Of a DNA stretch of 64,000 nt, positions 26,806-36,047 are shown piece after piece (position 1 is the stretch's first letter; each line of letters begins with the position of its first letter). The notes beneath the pieces were generated by a model, which was not told the origin of the DNA, made no database searches, and saw only the letters and a list, made by a program, of their open reading frames with translations. Origin of the DNA: JAGQOZ01 sp041399205. GTDB taxonomy: Bacteria; Planctomycetota; Planctomycetia; Pirellulales; Pirellulaceae. A program made the position numbers and the translations under genes. The stretch is from NCBI GenBank assembly GCA_041399205.1, contig JAWKTK010000017.1, positions 1 to 64,000 of the forward strand. Direction: 5' to 3'.

Positions 26806-27335
26806 AGGGACTCGTCACCTCGTCCATTACGAAAAGCGACAGCAGGGACTCGGCACCTCGTCCATTACGAAAGCGACAGCGGGGACTCGTCACCTCGTCC
26901 GTTACGGGAAGCGACAGCAGGGACTCGTCACCTCGTCCATTACGGGAAGCAACGGCGGGACTCGTCACCTCGTCCATTACGGGAAGCGATGACGGGGACT
27001 AGCGTCACCTCGTCCGTTACGGGAAGCGACAGCAGGGACTCTCACCTCGTCCATTACGAAAAGCGACAGCAGGGACTCGGCACCTCGTCCGTACGAAAAG
27101 CAAGGGCGGGGACTCGCCGTCCATTGCAGCGACAGCAGGGACTCGTCACCTCGTCCATTCGGGAAGCAGCGGCAGGACTCGGCACCTCGTCCGTTACGGG
27201 AAGCGACAGCAGGGACTCGGCACCTCGTCCATTACGGGAAGCAACGGCAGGGACTCGGCACTGCGGAAGGCGGACTCGCACCTCGTCCATTACGAAAAGC
27301 GATGACGGGGACTCGTCACCTCGTCCATTACGGGA
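26806..27335. repeat. Tandem array of a 38-bp unit, about 14 copies
   Basis: The unit is gggactcgtcacctcgtcc followed by attacgggaagcgacagca, in head-to-tail copies with point changes and short deletions (tcgtcacc or tcggcacc; attacgaaaagc or gttacgggaagc). A few units are shortened. 38 is not a multiple of three, so no frame is kept, and no unique spacers separate the units, unlike CRISPR. It fills almost the whole gap between the HIT gene and the end of dprA. Confidence 0.85.
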
Positions 27336-27343
27336 CGTTGACG

Positions 27344-28483
27344 CTATGTTCGAAAGGATACTCGAGCCACCGAATTGCCGCTGATGCGTTTTACCAAACG
27401 ACGCATTTCCAAAACGCTGATTGTCGAAAGCACTCGATGCACCGGAATTCCAGTCTCCATGACCACTTGGTCAATGGAAGTGGGTTCCAGCTGTATGGCG
27501 TTTAAAACCTGCGATTCCTGTTCGTTGAGTTGCAGTTCAGCCGGGTGCAGAATCTGAGTGCCATCGGCTTTGGGAGCGGCTTCGAACAAAGGCCCTAATT
27601 CTTCCAGCACGTCGTCGGCGTTTTCCACCAATTTCGCGCCTTCGCGAATCAGCTTGTGACAACCATGTGACATGCGACTGTCTACTCGTCCCGGCACCGC
27701 AAAGACGTCTCGCCCTTGTTCCATCGCGTGATTGGCTGTCAACAGAGCACCACTTCGATTTGGAGCTTCAACCACAATCACACCGACGGAAATGCCGGTA
27801 ATGATGCGGTTGCGACGCGGAAACGAGCTTTGGTGCGGTTTGAAGAACGACGGATTTTCACTGACCACGGCACCTTGCCGACTGACATCTTCTGCCAACT
27901 TCTGGTGTTCTGGCGGATAGACGTTGCACAATCCGCTGGCCAACACGGCAATGGTCCGGCCATTCGCTTCCAAGGCGCCTCGATGTGCCGCCGCATCGAT
28001 GCCTCGAGCCAATCCGCTGACGATCGTGATTCCGGCTCGAGACAAATTCGCGGCGAACCGTTCTGCTTGTTCAATGCCGTAGCGAGAAGCGTGTCGCGTG
28101 CCGACGATGGCGACCGAAAGCTTGTCGGCGGTGGTGAGTTCGCCTTGTACGAATAAGATTCCGGGCGGATCATGGATTTCGTGCAACAGTTTGGGATAGT
28201 CGGCCGATTGTTCGTCCAAAATTTGTATGCCATGTGCGCGGCAGGTTTCCAATTCGGCCGTGACGTCGATATCGGTTTGCGCGGACGCAATGGCGTTGGC
28301 CACTTTTTGTCCAACGCCCGGGACTCGGCGAAGTTCGCTCGGGGCAGCTCGCAAGACGGCGGCAGCCGAGCCGAAATGTTCCAGCAAAGCGGTACGAGTT
28401 AACGGGCCGACGCCGGAAACCATGGACAGGCACAGGGAAGCTCGCAGCGATTCGTCAAACGAAGAATCCGTTCGCTCAGTCAT
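27344..28483 (-). CDS. dprA: DNA-processing protein DprA (Smf)
   Basis: A 379-aa protein. An N-terminal helix-hairpin-helix part (VSGVGPLTRTALLEHFGS, RRVPGVGQKVANAIA) precedes the Rossmann-like core (VAIVGTRHASRYGIEQAER, GLARGIDAAAHRGALE, TIAVLASGLCNVYPPEH, FPRRNRIITGIS, FAVPGRVD) and a C-terminal winged-helix (SIDQVVMETGIPVHRVLST). It loads RecA on incoming single-stranded DNA during transformation. The C-terminus abuts the tandem array. It lies 30 bases after the stop of aroB's neighbour region and is oriented with aroB. Confidence 0.93.
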   Translation of the reverse strand: MTERTDSSFDESLRASLCLSMVSGVGPLTRTALLEHFGSAAAVLRAAPSELRRVPGVGQKVANAIASAQTDIDVTAELETCRAHGIQILDEQSADYPKLLHEIHDPPGILFVQGELTTADKLSVAIVGTRHASRYGIEQAERFAANLSRAGITIVSGLARGIDAAAHRGALEANGRTIAVLASGLCNVYPPEHQKLAEDVSRQGAVVSENPSFFKPHQSSFPRRNRIITGISVGVIVVEAPNRSGALLTANHAMEQGRDVFAVPGRVDSRMSHGCHKLIREGAKLVENADDVLEELGPLFEAAPKADGTQILHPAELQLNEQESQVLNAIQLEPTSIDQVVMETGIPVHRVLSTISVLEMRRLVKRISGNSVARVSFRT

Positions 28484-28513
28484 GATGCCCCCGATCGTAA
28501 TTCAGGATGTGGT

Positions 28514-29611
28514 TTACTGGTTGAGCATGGCTTGGCGGACCAGCTGTGGATCGACATCGCCGACCAATTCTACGTGTCCTAATCGAGTTGGTAAGACGAA
28601 TCGCAGCCGACCATGTTCCACCTTTTTGTCTTTTTGCATGACAGCGATGGCGTCTTCGATGGAAATGTCGGGCACTTCGGTTGGCAGGCCGAACTTGCGA
28701 ATCAAATCGAATTGACGTTGTGTGGTGGCGTGGTCGATTCGTCCAAGCAATTCAGCCAATCGCGAGGCGCACAGCATGCCAATGGAGACCGCTTCGCCAT
28801 GCAGCACTTGGCCGTAACCGCACAACGTTTCAAACGCATGCGCAAACGTGTGGCCGTAGTTTAAGACCGCTCGCAAACCAGTTGTTTCGCGTTCATCTTG
28901 CTGGACGACATCGGCCTTCAGGCGGCAGGAACGCGCAACAATATGCGTCAGCGCCGAGGGATCTCGTTGAAGAATGGCGTCCGCATTGGCTTCTAGGTAC
29001 GAAAAGAAATCTTCGTCCAAGATGACACCGTATTTGATTACTTCGGCCAAGCCGCTGCGGAAGTCTCGGTCTGGCAACGAACTGAGCACATTCGTATCGA
29101 TGACCACCAATCGAGGTTGCCAAAAAGCGCCGACCATATTTTTGGCAGAGGAAAGATTGATGCCTACTTTGCCGCCCACGCTGCTATCGACCTGGGCTAA
29201 CAAGGTGGTTGGCACTTGGATGAAATCGATGCCTCGAGTAAACGTGGCGGCGATGAAACCGGCCAAATCACCTACCACTCCGCCTCCCACGGCCATGATG
29301 ACCGATTTGCGGTCGGCATAGGTCGCTATGGTTTGCTCCCACAAATCGGCGGCGGTGACGGCGGATTTGCTGGGTTCGCCAGCCGGCACGGTCAGAATGT
29401 TGGTACGAATCGATGCACTACAAAGGTACGATTCGATTTCTTGCGCCAGCGCTTGGCAGTTGGTGTCGGTGATGATCACCACGTGTGAAACGGTTCGCAA
29501 GGAACGGACGAGCGTGTCGATCTGCGATAGTGTTTCGGCACCAACGTGGATGTCGTAACTGCGTTCTGCCAGTTGCACGCGAACGGTTTGGTTCGAAGGA
29601 AGCGAACTCAC
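28514..29611 (-). CDS. aroB: 3-dehydroquinate synthase
   Basis: A 365-aa protein from the GTG at 29611, which has GAGG eight bases upstream; an ORF continues to a TTG at 29695 but has no family similarity. Conserved: VPAGEPSKS, VMAVGGGVVGDLAGFIAAT (NAD binding), PTTLLAQVDSSVGGKVGIN, GLAEVIKYG and LNYGHTFAHAFE with the metal-binding histidine. It converts DAHP to 3-dehydroquinate, the second step of the shikimate pathway. The dprA gene follows on the same strand. Confidence 0.93.
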   Translation of the reverse strand: MSSLPSNQTVRVQLAERSYDIHVGAETLSQIDTLVRSLRTVSHVVIITDTNCQALAQEIESYLCSASIRTNILTVPAGEPSKSAVTAADLWEQTIATYADRKSVIMAVGGGVVGDLAGFIAATFTRGIDFIQVPTTLLAQVDSSVGGKVGINLSSAKNMVGAFWQPRLVVIDTNVLSSLPDRDFRSGLAEVIKYGVILDEDFFSYLEANADAILQRDPSALTHIVARSCRLKADVVQQDERETTGLRAVLNYGHTFAHAFETLCGYGQVLHGEAVSIGMLCASRLAELLGRIDHATTQRQFDLIRKFGLPTEVPDISIEDAIAVMQKDKKVEHGRLRFVLPTRLGHVELVGDVDPQLVRQAMLNQ

Positions 29612-29714
29612 GTAGTGAACCTCGGACTGGCTGTCGGTGAAGATTCGAACAAAATCGGTCGTCGAACCAAGTGGATACAAGGTGGGTTCGCACAATCGAT
29701 CGAATGTGATGGAC

Positions 29715-29939
29715 TTAACCGCTGATTCGGTCTAAATCATCTTGCGTAACGGTTATTTGACGGCAGAACCCCGAATGAACTCGGACATATTCCAGCTGAC
29801 TGGCGTTTTCTGGGTCGGCATGCAGCGCCGATTCAAATTCTGCCTTTTGGCCATGATCCAGATGATCATATTCATCGGGCCAAACCGTATTGGTTTCCAG
29901 TACCAAGGCTTCTCGATAGGGATCGAACTTATCAGGCAT
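29715..29939 (-). CDS. Conserved small acidic protein of unknown function
   Basis: A 74-aa ORF with ATG start. It is acidic, without signal or membrane segment; the middle (LDHGQKAEFESALHADPENA) looks like a short helix pair of the kind found in anti-sigma-like or TPR-like small planctomycete proteins (compare the line of alternating helix and DPENA). It sits 103 bases ahead of the aroB start on the same strand. Function unknown; reality judged from codon pattern and position. Confidence 0.5.
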   Translation of the reverse strand: MPDKFDPYREALVLETNTVWPDEYDHLDHGQKAEFESALHADPENASQLEYVRVHSGFCRQITVTQDDLDRISG

Positions 29940-30088
29940 GACGAGACCTCACATGGCAAACGAATTAACAAATTGGGCGGCCAAACAACGAGAAAGCTCG
30001 CCAAAGCGCTCTTTTCGTCTGCCTCCAAGTCGGTAGTATACCGTTGCGTAGAACTTTGCCTCAAGGTACCAAAATCCGAGGAAATTCG

Positions 30089-30610
30089 GTGGCGAATCAA
30101 GGTCGAATAGTTGTGATTGGAATGGTGGTGGTCGCTTTGGCGGCAGCTGTTTTTGCGTGGACGTTTCGGTTGTCCCAAGGGCAACAGATCTTGACGTTTT
30201 GGGGAGCAGACGCGGCGTCGGCCATTCGTCTAGGCAGCGAAGTCAAGCTGATTCGACTGACGGCTGACCAGATTGATTCGTCCGAAACTCTGGTTCGTTC
30301 CCTAAACGAAGTGGATTGGACGGACGCCATCGATATTTCGCAGACATCCGGTCTGGTGCACGCCAGGCAAGCCTTGATCACGGATGCCAGCTATGCTTGG
30401 TTGTCGGAAGCCAACGCGGATTGGTCCAAAGATTGGGACGTCTTGTTGTTTGCCGGACAGGACCAGCGAATTGCCGTGGCAGTCCAAGATGAAGCTCGAA
30501 TTCTTGTCCACGGCGGTACGGGACGAATGGTACAATTGGTCCCAAAAATCGCAGATGGTCTGCAACTGTTGTTTGGCGAATGCCGATCTACGGAGCCGGT
30601 TTCCCAATAG
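30089..30610 (+). CDS. Hypothetical membrane-anchored protein
   Basis: A 173-aa protein from GTG at 30089, which has GAGGAAA about six bases upstream. One N-terminal membrane segment (IVVIGMVVVALAAAVFAWTF) is followed by a soluble mixed fold (KLIRLTADQIDSSETLVRS, DWDVLLFAGQDQRIAVAVQ). It looks like an anchored extracytoplasmic domain. The 3' end overlaps the convergent rhomboid gene by 23 bases. No family recognised. Confidence 0.65.
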   Translation: MANQGRIVVIGMVVVALAAAVFAWTFRLSQGQQILTFWGADAASAIRLGSEVKLIRLTADQIDSSETLVRSLNEVDWTDAIDISQTSGLVHARQALITDASYAWLSEANADWSKDWDVLLFAGQDQRIAVAVQDEARILVHGGTGRMVQLVPKIADGLQLLFGECRSTEPVSQ

Positions 30611-31505
30611 TGGGCGCAAAGGCAATCGCCATTCCCGCGACCAAGCCGCCAAGGTGTGCCCAATTGGCAACGTTTGCTCCCGTCATGCTGTCCAAGATGC
30701 CCGCGAATCCCAAGATCAGCCACAGCATCATAATCCAGACGCTGGAATCTGGTATGCGATAACCGCTTGTCGGGTCAAACATCTGCTTGGCCCACACAAA
30801 TCCGAACATACCGTAAACGACACCAGAAAATCCCAACATAATGGGATAGCCCGTAGCGAGATATTGGAGCACATTCCCGGCGACGCCTGTGATCACCACA
30901 AGCAAAGCGAGAAACCAACTGCGGTGTCGGAATTCCAAGACGATTCCAAATTGATAAGCCATCAGCATGTTGAACACCAAATGCGCCGGACTGCCGTGCA
31001 AGAAAATGGGCGTCAACAAACGCCAGATTTGACCATGTTTGATTTCTGCCAAGTCAAATGATGGCTGTGCATAGTTTGTCATAAGAAGATTTCTGGCAAT
31101 CCAGGAATCGGGATTTTGTTCGAAGCCAGAACCGAAACCGGTAAGTAACGCCAGCAAGATACAGGCACCCAGTATGGCCATGGTCAACGGGCATTTCTGA
31201 GCGATGGGGCGATGCCAGCGCTGTCGCATGGAGATATTATTTTTCGCGGCTTCCGCACGACGCTTGGCCAAGTGGTCGCGAATCCCTTTGGCTTCCTTGG
31301 CCGCTTTCAGATAGCGTTCGGCGGATGGATTTTGCAGAAATTCATCAAATTCCCAATTCGCTTGCGCGACTTGATTTTCGTCTCGAACCCAAACAGTCCA
31401 ACTGCCTTCGTCTTCGTCGGCTTGGCAACGAATCCCTTGGGTTTCCAAATAGTCAGAAAATCGCTGAGCGAATTTGCCGTCTTCAAACTGGCCTACCTGA
31501 CGCAT
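30588..31505 (-). CDS. Rhomboid-family intramembrane serine protease (GlpG-like)
   Basis: A 305-aa protein with an N-terminal cytoplasmic domain (about 1-90, beginning GQFEDGKFAQRFSDYLETQG, like the GlpG cytoplasmic domain), then six membrane segments. HGSPAHLVFNM carries the oxyanion-side histidine 170 and asparagine 179; the catalytic serine is S227 in GFSGVVYG and the catalytic histidine H284 in NWAHLGG. All key residues are present. It cleaves membrane proteins within or near the bilayer; substrate unknown. Convergent with the anchored protein gene. Confidence 0.9.
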   Translation of the reverse strand: MRQVGQFEDGKFAQRFSDYLETQGIRCQADEDEGSWTVWVRDENQVAQANWEFDEFLQNPSAERYLKAAKEAKGIRDHLAKRRAEAAKNNISMRQRWHRPIAQKCPLTMAILGACILLALLTGFGSGFEQNPDSWIARNLLMTNYAQPSFDLAEIKHGQIWRLLTPIFLHGSPAHLVFNMLMAYQFGIVLEFRHRSWFLALLVVITGVAGNVLQYLATGYPIMLGFSGVVYGMFGFVWAKQMFDPTSGYRIPDSSVWIMMLWLILGFAGILDSMTGANVANWAHLGGLVAGMAIAFAPTIGKPAP

Positions 31506-31728
31506 AGTTTACAACTTCGTGGATCTAAAGGCTGGCGGTAATATTCAGTTTACGGGGAAAATCACAACGCGCAGTCGATGCTATCATGCTGGCATCGTCC
31601 GTGACATTGGATATTGTCGCGACGGGAATCGAGCGATTCGCAACATAGGTATAGTCGGAATGAACGGCTGGCGATTATACTCCGTCCGCTTCAACCTGCG
31701 AATGTAGTCGAATAAGGAGATTCGCTCG

Positions 31729-32568
31729 ATGCGTACCATCGCAATTATCAATCAAAAAGGTGGAGTCGGAAAGACGACCACAGCCGTGAATCTAAGCGCA
31801 GCCCTTGCGGAAATGGGTCGCCGAGTCTGTTTGATTGATTTAGATCCGCAGGCGCACGCCACATTACATCTAGGTGTTTCTCCGGAAATGTCCAGTGCGA
31901 CCATCTATGATGTGTTGATTGGTAAGGCGTCTTTGCCCGACGTTCGACGCCAAGTCACCGACGATTTGTGGCTGGTTCCATCGCATATTGACCTTGCAGC
32001 TGCGGAAATGGAGCTGGCAAACGAAGTGGGACGAGAAGTCATATTGCAGAACCAATTTCGACAGGATAAAGCGGAATTTGACTATCTGTTGATCGATTGT
32101 CCACCGTCTTTGGGCGTGCTCACATTGAATGCGTTAGTGGCCGTCAACGAAGTATTGCTTCCCATGCAGCCACATTTCTTGGCGCTTCATGGCCTCAGCA
32201 AACTTTTGGAAACCATTGAAGTGGTTGTCCGCAGGCTGAATCCGGAACTCCGTCTCGCTGGCGTGGTCTTCTGCATGTTCGAAGCGGCGACTCGCTTGGC
32301 CAACGAAATCAGCGAAGATGTTCAGGACTTTCTTTCAGCTGTCGAAGATCCTCGTTGCCCTTGGTTTGGTGCCAAGCGCTTCGAGACTCAGATTCGCCGA
32401 AATATCCGCTTGGCGGAAGCGCCCAGTTTTGGTCAATCGATTTTTGAATACGCGCCGCATTCCAATGGTGCATTGGATTACCAAGCGTTGGCGGAAGAAG
32501 TCATCGGAAGCCATCATCAGCCGATGGTGGTGGATTCGGACGAATTGTTGTTGCCGGTTAGTCCTTAG
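31729..32568 (+). CDS. ParA-family ATPase (Soj-like)
   Basis: A 279-aa protein with the deviant Walker A KGGVGKTT at 10-17, the Walker A' LIDLDPQAHATLHLG and the Walker B LLIDCPPSLGVLTLNAL. ATG with AAGGAG about nine bases upstream. Membership of the chromosome/plasmid partition or protein-localising ATPases is clear; no parB neighbour is present, so the cargo could be something other than the chromosome. A stem-loop follows the stop. Confidence 0.88.
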   Translation: MRTIAIINQKGGVGKTTTAVNLSAALAEMGRRVCLIDLDPQAHATLHLGVSPEMSSATIYDVLIGKASLPDVRRQVTDDLWLVPSHIDLAAAEMELANEVGREVILQNQFRQDKAEFDYLLIDCPPSLGVLTLNALVAVNEVLLPMQPHFLALHGLSKLLETIEVVVRRLNPELRLAGVVFCMFEAATRLANEISEDVQDFLSAVEDPRCPWFGAKRFETQIRRNIRLAEAPSFGQSIFEYAPHSNGALDYQALAEEVIGSHHQPMVVDSDELLLPVSP

Positions 32569-32593
32569 TCTCTGGTCTCTAGACGTCTGTCAA

Positions 32594-32621
32594 GCTTGGC
32601 GAACGTATTTATTCGCCAAGC
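32594..32621 (+). terminator. Stem-loop after the ParA gene
   Basis: A perfect 10-base stem gcttggcgaa / ttcgccaagc encloses an 8-base loop, 26 bases past the stop. Only a weak T-rich stretch follows, so it may act as a terminator or mRNA end stabiliser. The remaining sequence up to 32957 holds no gene and probably includes the promoter of the next gene. Confidence 0.5.
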
Positions 32622-32957
32622 ATTCTGTAATTGCCACCTTGTTGGCAAGCGTCGTATTCTGCCGAATCAGCACGACACGGTTCGCAATCGATAAAGTGTG
32701 CGGACGATAGCGTTTGTAAACGAAGTTGGCTGATTCCATCTGGCGAATGCGCTATTTTCTTTTGCTAAACGTGCTGGCAAGCATCCGATTCAAGACAATG
32801 TTAGCGCAGGATATGCAACGCTAGCATTAAGTACGATTTTGCCAGGGAACGGATTCCATCATGGGAGCAAAGTCAGTTTTTCGCCCTGATTCACTCAGAT
32901 TGTGTCTTGCTGTTTGAACGGACTCGTGATTTCGAACAGCGAGAAGTACGGAGACGC

Positions 32958-34463
32958 ATGATGAAACTGTTCGCCAAAGGTAGCGTGTTGATGTCGTTGG
33001 GACTGTCGGCGGTGGCCGCAGCTCAACAACCGAATTGGAATGCCCCTAATCAACCGTATTATGGTTCGCCAGGATACGGCCAAGTACAACGTCAAGCGAG
33101 CCAATACCCGGGGAATTACCCGCGAGTAGCTCGGTTCCAGGACGACGAAAACATACCAAGTCCGTCTGATGGTCAGTTACCGAGCAATCCGGAACCAGTT
33201 TCCAACGGGCAAGTTTCGCCGCTGCCGGTACCGGCAGCCGCTCATGCGAATCCAGCGCCTGTTTACGGCGGTGGCCCGATACACGAATATGCGCCTGGCG
33301 TACCGACGCCTGCTTATGGAAGTCCCGTGTATGGAAGCCCTGCGTATGGCCAACCGTGTGATTCGGGAAATTGTGGCTCGATGTCCGTTGGCGGTGTTGG
33401 TGATTACGGTTCATGCAGTTCGGGCACATGTGGTGGTGGAGCAATAGAATACGCCAATTACGGCAACGGCATTGGCGGGTCGTGGTTCGCTGGCGTTTAC
33501 GGTCTGATAATGGGCCGAACGGACAGCCGCAATGTCAATTTAGCCTATTCGGCGGACATGCCATTTACGACTGTATTTCAGACGAGTGATGCGTTTCAAG
33601 AATACGCTGGTGGCGGCGAAGTTCGCTTTGGACGTTGCATTTCACCTTGTTGGGCATTTGAAGTTGTGTACTGGGGATTGTTTCCAGACCAGGCAAGAGC
33701 CAATGCCTTCAACAGAGACTACAGTGGCATGCTGTCGTCGTCGATTGGGTTTGACAATTTGCTTTACGACAATGGAACCGGAGCGAATTCCGTTCAAACG
33801 TATTACGGCACTCCAGCGCGAGCGGCACTTGCATATCGGATGACACGTAGTTGGGAAGTCCAAAACGTCGAAATAAACTTCTTGCGAATCCCAATGAACC
33901 AATGTGGATGCGTCAATTACGAACTGTTGGCGGGCGTGCGATATTTGAAACTAAACGACGGTTTCATGTGGGAAAGTGACTACACAAACGAAACGTTTGG
34001 CGACGATCTGGCCAACGAACTCTGCTATCACATCGACATCGACAATCAACTGCTCGGCTTCCAGCTCGGCGGTCGCATGGATTACTATGTCCGACCGAAT
34101 CTGTCGGTGCACTTGGGTTCCAAGCTAGGTGTTTACAATAATCGAGTGAGTCATTTTCAACGCCTCTTTGGCGGTAACGGCAATGCCTATTCGTCCGTTT
34201 CTGGTCAGGATTACGTGATTGACGAGCGAGTGAACAAGGTGGCGTTCTTGGGCGAATTGTTTGCCGGCGTGTCGTACGACATTGGCTGCCGCTGGCGATT
34301 GACAGGCGGATACCGAGCTGTTTCGTTGTGCGGTGTCGCACTGTCCACCGACCAAATTCCGCGAGACCGCGACTTTGGTACGATGCCTACCATGCCCGTC
34401 ACCAATGCGGATAGCTGCTTGCTACTGCATGGTGCTTACTTCGGAGCCGAATTCGTCTGGTAA
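32958..34463 (+). CDS. BBP7-like planctomycete outer-surface barrel protein
   Basis: A 501-aa protein from the ATG at 32958 (or the adjacent ATG at 32961; CGGAG lies upstream). Signal peptide MKLFAKGSVLMSLGLSAVAA, a Pro/Gly/Tyr/Gln-rich low-complexity linker with YGSPVYGSPAYG to about 165, then a region of alternating aromatic strands (WFAGVYGLIMGR, FEVVYWGLFPD, YELLAGVRYLKL, LGGRMDYYVRP) ending in FVW, typical of beta-barrel outer-membrane proteins and of the planctomycete BBP7 family. Several cysteine pairs (CDSGNCGS, CSSGTCGGG, NQCGCVN) may form disulfides. A strong terminator follows. Confidence 0.75.
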   Translation: MMKLFAKGSVLMSLGLSAVAAAQQPNWNAPNQPYYGSPGYGQVQRQASQYPGNYPRVARFQDDENIPSPSDGQLPSNPEPVSNGQVSPLPVPAAAHANPAPVYGGGPIHEYAPGVPTPAYGSPVYGSPAYGQPCDSGNCGSMSVGGVGDYGSCSSGTCGGGAIEYANYGNGIGGSWFAGVYGLIMGRTDSRNVNLAYSADMPFTTVFQTSDAFQEYAGGGEVRFGRCISPCWAFEVVYWGLFPDQARANAFNRDYSGMLSSSIGFDNLLYDNGTGANSVQTYYGTPARAALAYRMTRSWEVQNVEINFLRIPMNQCGCVNYELLAGVRYLKLNDGFMWESDYTNETFGDDLANELCYHIDIDNQLLGFQLGGRMDYYVRPNLSVHLGSKLGVYNNRVSHFQRLFGGNGNAYSSVSGQDYVIDERVNKVAFLGELFAGVSYDIGCRWRLTGGYRAVSLCGVALSTDQIPRDRDFGTMPTMPVTNADSCLLLHGAYFGAEFVW

Positions 34464-34496
34464 CGTTCGCCTAGCGGATGCTTGTTGTGTGTACGC

Positions 34497-34540
34497 AAAA
34501 AGCTGGTTCGACCTCACTGAGGCGAACCAGCTTTTTCTTG
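34497..34540 (+). terminator. Rho-independent terminator of the BBP7-like gene
   Basis: A 14-base perfect stem aaaaagctggttcg / cgaaccagcttttt with a 12-base loop, followed by a T-rich tail. It lies 33 bases after the stop codon and may also end transcription from the convergent TPR gene. Confidence 0.9.
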
Positions 34541-34625
34541 TTTGGTTCTCGCCGGCGGCGCAACAGACTATTCGAAACACAAAAGCGGCAGGTTGGCAAT
34601 AACGCGTAGTCCCGTGTCGACAGAT

Positions 34626-35189
34626 TCAGACGACAGCGGAAGTGAGTGCCAAGAATTCTGGATGATCACGTACCGGGTCAAAGTCGGATTCCACCGCAAT
34701 GGCATCTCGATAGGTAGGATCAATCTCCATGGCCCGCGAAAGATGAATCAGCGTCAAGCCGACATGACTGGCCAAACTCCAGTAGCAGGCCAAATTATAA
34801 TGAATGATGGCCATATTCGGCGCGATTTCTAGCGCTTCTTCTAACGACTGAATGGCCATGTCAATTCGGCCAATTCGCTTGTAGCACCAAGCCAACGCCA
34901 AATTGATATGGACATTTTCCGGATCCAATTCGCTGGCATCGCGAAGCGGTTCGACTGCGTCTTCATAGCGTTGCAGAAATCGTAATGCTTGGCCACGATA
35001 ATATAAGGCCTGCAGATGATTGGCTTCCGTATGATCTAACCGATCTAGCGTCTCGATCGCTCGATTGGCCAAGCGATGTCGCAGTTCAGCCTTCAATGTC
35101 CAGCGGTGTGCGAAACATCGAATCAGGTCAATATAGCCCTCGACTTCCTGCAGGATTTGCTGTCGGCGAATTCGCGAATAGCACGACAC
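34626..35189 (-). CDS. Tetratricopeptide-repeat protein
   Basis: A 187-aa protein made mostly of TPR-type helices: ALYYRGQALRFLQRYEDAV, INLALAWCYKRIGRIDMAIQ, IHYNLACYWSLASHVGLTL, each with the small-residue pattern of the repeat. No signal or membrane segment, so probably cytoplasmic and protein-binding. It is convergent with the BBP7-like gene across the terminator. Partner unknown. Confidence 0.75.
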   Translation of the reverse strand: MSCYSRIRRQQILQEVEGYIDLIRCFAHRWTLKAELRHRLANRAIETLDRLDHTEANHLQALYYRGQALRFLQRYEDAVEPLRDASELDPENVHINLALAWCYKRIGRIDMAIQSLEEALEIAPNMAIIHYNLACYWSLASHVGLTLIHLSRAMEIDPTYRDAIAVESDFDPVRDHPEFLALTSAVV

Positions 35190-35565
35190 GAACCTGGACT
35201 CCTAAAACCTGATTTTCGGGACTACAGCTGCACTGGAAACTATCTTAATCGTTTGGCAAACTTCGCCCAACCCGTGGGGCCATCAAAAAACGAAGCGAAT
35301 GCTTCCGTCAATTTTAATCTCGACAACCCGATGGACAACAACGGAATTGGCAACAAAGGACAATTTACGAACGCCCTTTGGTTTTGAGGACTCATGATCA
35401 TTCGCTACCAAGATTGACACTCGGGAAGATTGCCCCGTGTGCCGAGTTTCGAAAAAACATCATCGTTTGTCTTTTGACACATTGTAAATGACACCGTGAC
35501 GTGTTTTTCCCCGATTTCCAGACTGGCCTGCGAGTTGCAAACAGCCCCATGGAACCTCAATTAAA
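35190..35565. other. Gene-free stretch between divergent genes
   Basis: No gene. It must contain promoters for the TPR gene (minus) and the small membrane protein (plus). A TTGACA lies at about 35477, without a clear -10 box at the expected distance. Confidence 0.35.
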
Positions 35566-35901
35566 ATGACGGATTCTATGAAAAACACGTTTATTGTCTT
35601 TGTCCTAACCACGGTGACTTGCTTTGCGATTGGCTACGAAAAGATTCGGCCATTCCAAGTTGCCTGCGTCCAGCCCGCTCTGACGCAACCTACCGAATCA
35701 GAAGTAATCGTTTCGGAATGGCGGCGAACAACGGACGGTTGGGAACCGAAATCGACGTGGGTGATGCCCAGGAAGAAGGATGCGTCGTTGCATTACGATC
35801 TGGGACGAATGCACCCGGCAGTCGTAGCGTCGTTATTCGCCCTTGTTGGCATCGGTTCGCTGCTGCTACTGCCAGACCAACAGGCGTCGACAGATCGCTA
35901 G
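35566..35901 (+). CDS. Small protein with two membrane segments
   Basis: A 111-aa protein; translation could begin at 35566 or at the ATG 12 bases later (MKNTFIVF). N-terminal hydrophobic NTFIVFVLTTVTCFAIG and C-terminal VVASLFALVGIGSLLLLP flank a soluble segment of about 60 residues (VIVSEWRRTTDGWEPKSTW). It precedes the FecR/anti-sigma-like gene by 147 bases on the same strand. No family recognised. Confidence 0.5.
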   Translation: MTDSMKNTFIVFVLTTVTCFAIGYEKIRPFQVACVQPALTQPTESEVIVSEWRRTTDGWEPKSTWVMPRKKDASLHYDLGRMHPAVVASLFALVGIGSLLLLPDQQASTDR

Positions 35902-36047
35902 CAAGACGAAACATTTTCTGCAAAAGCTGAAAATCTTGTACGAATTCCTGCTTCCAGCAGCACTATTCTTATTGAGATCCGAGTATCTCGAAAGGATATC
36001 GAGCGGATTTGTTCGATTCGATTGCAGGTTTGAATCAAGGAAATGTC

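Noticed and set aside
26806..27335. Possible CRISPR array
   Set aside because: Copies follow one another without unique spacers and there are no cas genes nearby.
26701..27384. 227-codon plus-strand ORF through the 38-bp array
   Set aside because: The unit is not a multiple of three, indels between units keep the frame open only by chance, and the peptide (repeats of SPRPLREATAG and RHLVHYG in different frames) is an artefact of the repeat.
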